A DNA stretch of 64,000 bases. Origin: Bradyrhizobium mercantei (GTDB lineage: Bacteria; Pseudomonadota; Alphaproteobacteria; Rhizobiales; Xanthobacteraceae). Where the stretch lies: positions 392,479 to 456,478 of the forward strand of contig NZ_MKFI01000005.1 in NCBI RefSeq assembly GCF_001982635.1. Direction: 5' to 3'. Position 1 is the first letter of the stretch, and each line of letters starts with the position of its first letter. A program made the translations under genes and the position numbers. Below, piece by piece: positions 62,526-64,000 of the stretch. The notes below the pieces were generated by a model. That model was not told where the DNA came from and searched no databases. It was given only the letters and a program-made list of their open reading frames with translations.

Positions 62526-62703
62526 TTACGTTTCTCCAAACGATGCCCGGCCACGACGTTCCTGATCTGAGACCAAAACTCGCGTTGCCTCGCGTGTTAC
62601 TCCGTCCTCGCGTTCCGAAGCGGTCTCTTCAAGTTTCGGCGTTTACTCAGGGAACTATAGACCCGAAAACCCCGCAGAAAGGCTGGCTAATAATGCCGCG
62701 CCA

Positions 62704-64000
62704 CTAATTGGAGACGCGCGGAAAGAGGGGCTCCCATTTCTGATGGCTGCTCGTTCGCGAATAAGAGTGCAAGATCGGTAGACTGTTATTAGGGACCGTA
62801 GTCGGGAAAACGACCAAGATTCCTAGACCGCCATACCCCAAAGGATCCTTCGGATAAATGTGTGATCCTAGATCGACGCAAAGAGCCTTCGCCCTGGCTT
62901 CGTCCTCATCTGAAGACCAGACGGATCGATCCGCAGGAAACGCGAATTGTTCTGCGTCCAATATTTCGCAGCTGCGGAATTCGACATCCAGATCGGTCAT
63001 TTGAGCAAGACACGTTAGCATTTTTCTTTGAGCGATCTCGGTCGCCACAAGCGTTATAATTCTAACTTTCGTGTTTTTTAGCAGGTGCTCGGTATCTTTA
63101 ATAAAGCCCTCAATGTTCCGAGCCAGCGAACGGCCCGTCGCTGCTATATCATCGATGACGACTAGCGCAGCCGGAACGCCATGCTCCGCGGAGTGTCGTT
63201 CAAACCTTTCTATGAAGTCTGTCCGGGACAGGACGCACTCCGATGCAATGTTGTTCTCTTCGGCATACGTCGAAGCATAGCTAGCACCGCTTTTACCTTC
63301 ATTATCAATGAAGGTAAGCAAGACATCCCGGCGGCGGGATCCCTTCGTTCGAATGACGAATTCCGGTAGGATTGGACGAACGAAGCCGTGTGCATTCTTC
63401 AAGCGCTCCCGCACAAGAGCTTCACTAAATACCTTGGTTCGTTTCAACAACTCGAAGAGTAGGCGCTGATCTCTAAGGCTATCGACTTGCTGATACCAGG
63501 TCCGTATGTCATCCGTGCCAATATGCCTACCTCGATAGGTCGGCCAACTGCGAGAAAGCTCGACGACTTCTTCTGACCTAACGTTTGAAGCGTTCTCTCT
63601 CATCAATACAAAGTTTGCCAGTTCCTCATTTAGCGAATCTGCAAAGAGTTGACTAATGCCAACGTTGACGAGCCAAAGCCCGAACACCGGAAGGCTGAAG
63701 CTGTAAACGCGATCGCGCTCGCGCAGGATTTCTCGCCTGACAAAATCGTTTAAGACAACTGGAATCTCAGCGTCTAGCAAGCTTTCGGAAGTCTTATTAG
63801 CTAGAATGTTCTCTATGGTGGTGCTCACACCTAAGCGCATGCATCGTGCCAACGAAACGAGCACGCGCATTCTTCTCAGTATGTCTGGCTCGCGCTCATC
63901 GGTCGGCTTCGGGACGCCATCTTGCCAGATGTGTGCAAACGCGTGCGCTCCAAAGGTCGAAACTTCATTTTCAATAGCGCGATTTACCTCGTTTGCAGTG
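62704..64000 (-). CDS. Phosphoribosyltransferase-domain protein, N-terminus outside window
   Basis: At least 431 residues; the frame is open to the window edge at 64,000. C-terminal half holds a PRTase fold with PRPP loop LVVIDDIAATGRSLARNIEGF. Earlier part (DSLNEELANFVLMREN...) and the N-terminal extension look like a winged-helix/STAND-type region (ILANKTSESLLDAEIPVVLNDFVRREILRERDRVYSFSLPVFGLWL). No P-loop is visible yet; it would lie outside. Ends 178 bases before the SIR2-like gene, same strand, so probably one operon. Confidence 0.75.
   Translation of the reverse strand, partial: TANEVNRAIENEVSTFGAHAFAHIWQDGVPKPTDEREPDILRRMRVLVSLARCMRLGVSTTIENILANKTSESLLDAEIPVVLNDFVRREILRERDRVYSFSLPVFGLWLVNVGISQLFADSLNEELANFVLMRENASNVRSEEVVELSRSWPTYRGRHIGTDDIRTWYQQVDSLRDQRLLFELLKRTKVFSEALVRERLKNAHGFVRPILPEFVIRTKGSRRRDVLLTFIDNEGKSGASYASTYAEENNIASECVLSRTDFIERFERHSAEHGVPAALVVIDDIAATGRSLARNIEGFIKDTEHLLKNTKVRIITLVATEIAQRKMLTCLAQMTDLDVEFRSCEILDAEQFAFPADRSVWSSDEDEARAKALCVDLGSHIYPKDPLGYGGLGILVVFPTTVPNNSLPILHSYSRTSSHQKWEPLFPRVSN

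Overview
The window is high-GC alphaproteobacterial chromosome, most likely Bradyrhizobium or a close relative. Evidence: gene content typical of Rhizobiales soil bacteria (TctC-type binding proteins, CaiB CoA-transferases, a BioR-controlled biotin operon, DUF899/DUF1428/DUF3551 proteins) and interspersed palindromic repeats of the kind scattered through Bradyrhizobium genomes. I assigned this by reading alone; no database was searched.

Region 1 (1-24,000) is mostly metabolic and regulatory core. It starts inside a cytochrome P450, followed by an acyl-CoA synthetase, a VOC protein and a TctC-type binding protein. Next come an ArsR/SRPBCC/DUF899/DUF1428 stress cluster with what looks like a near-leaderless promoter, and a three-gene unit (membrane protein, winged-helix regulator, UppS-like cis-prenyltransferase) carrying two copies of the same operator-like dyad. 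A BchE-type radical SAM/cobalamin cyclase stands alone with no photosynthesis genes around it. Then: several small proteins, a threonine deaminase, GST, DUF1697, two hydrolases, a LuxR regulator, and an RND efflux pump (adaptor plus permease) followed by a GreA-like protein.

Region 2 (24,000-43,640) has clearly organised pathways. bioR is divergent from bioBFDA with dyad BioR boxes between them. A PAS/AAA+ sigma-54 activator stands before a GntP permease and a fused CoA-transferase, with a good -24/-12 promoter and an upstream dyad; the set resembles 3-hydroxybutyrate/ketone-body use (HbcR type). Then a pentapeptide-repeat protein, a YbaK-type deacylase, a CBS protein, a YXWGXW-type secreted protein with a 108-bp tandem duplication, and an MFS/LysR/dehalogenase/CaiB/thioesterase cluster.

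Region 3 (43,700-64,000) is an accessory, lower-GC island beginning beside tRNA-Arg(CCG). An exact 32-nt inverted copy of the tRNA 3' end lies about 150 bp away. The island carries one tightly coupled defence operon: DUF499-type ATPase, small protein, DUF1156-type DNA methylase, PLD-SNF2 helicase, then a calcineurin-type phosphoesterase. Beyond it are small orphan genes, gene fragments, a perfect 21-bp inverted repeat, an AT-rich repeat cluster and a tyrosine integrase. At the right edge are a SIR2-like protein and the C-terminal part of a protein with a phosphoribosyltransferase domain, a possible second defence system cut by the window end. No CRISPR array was seen.
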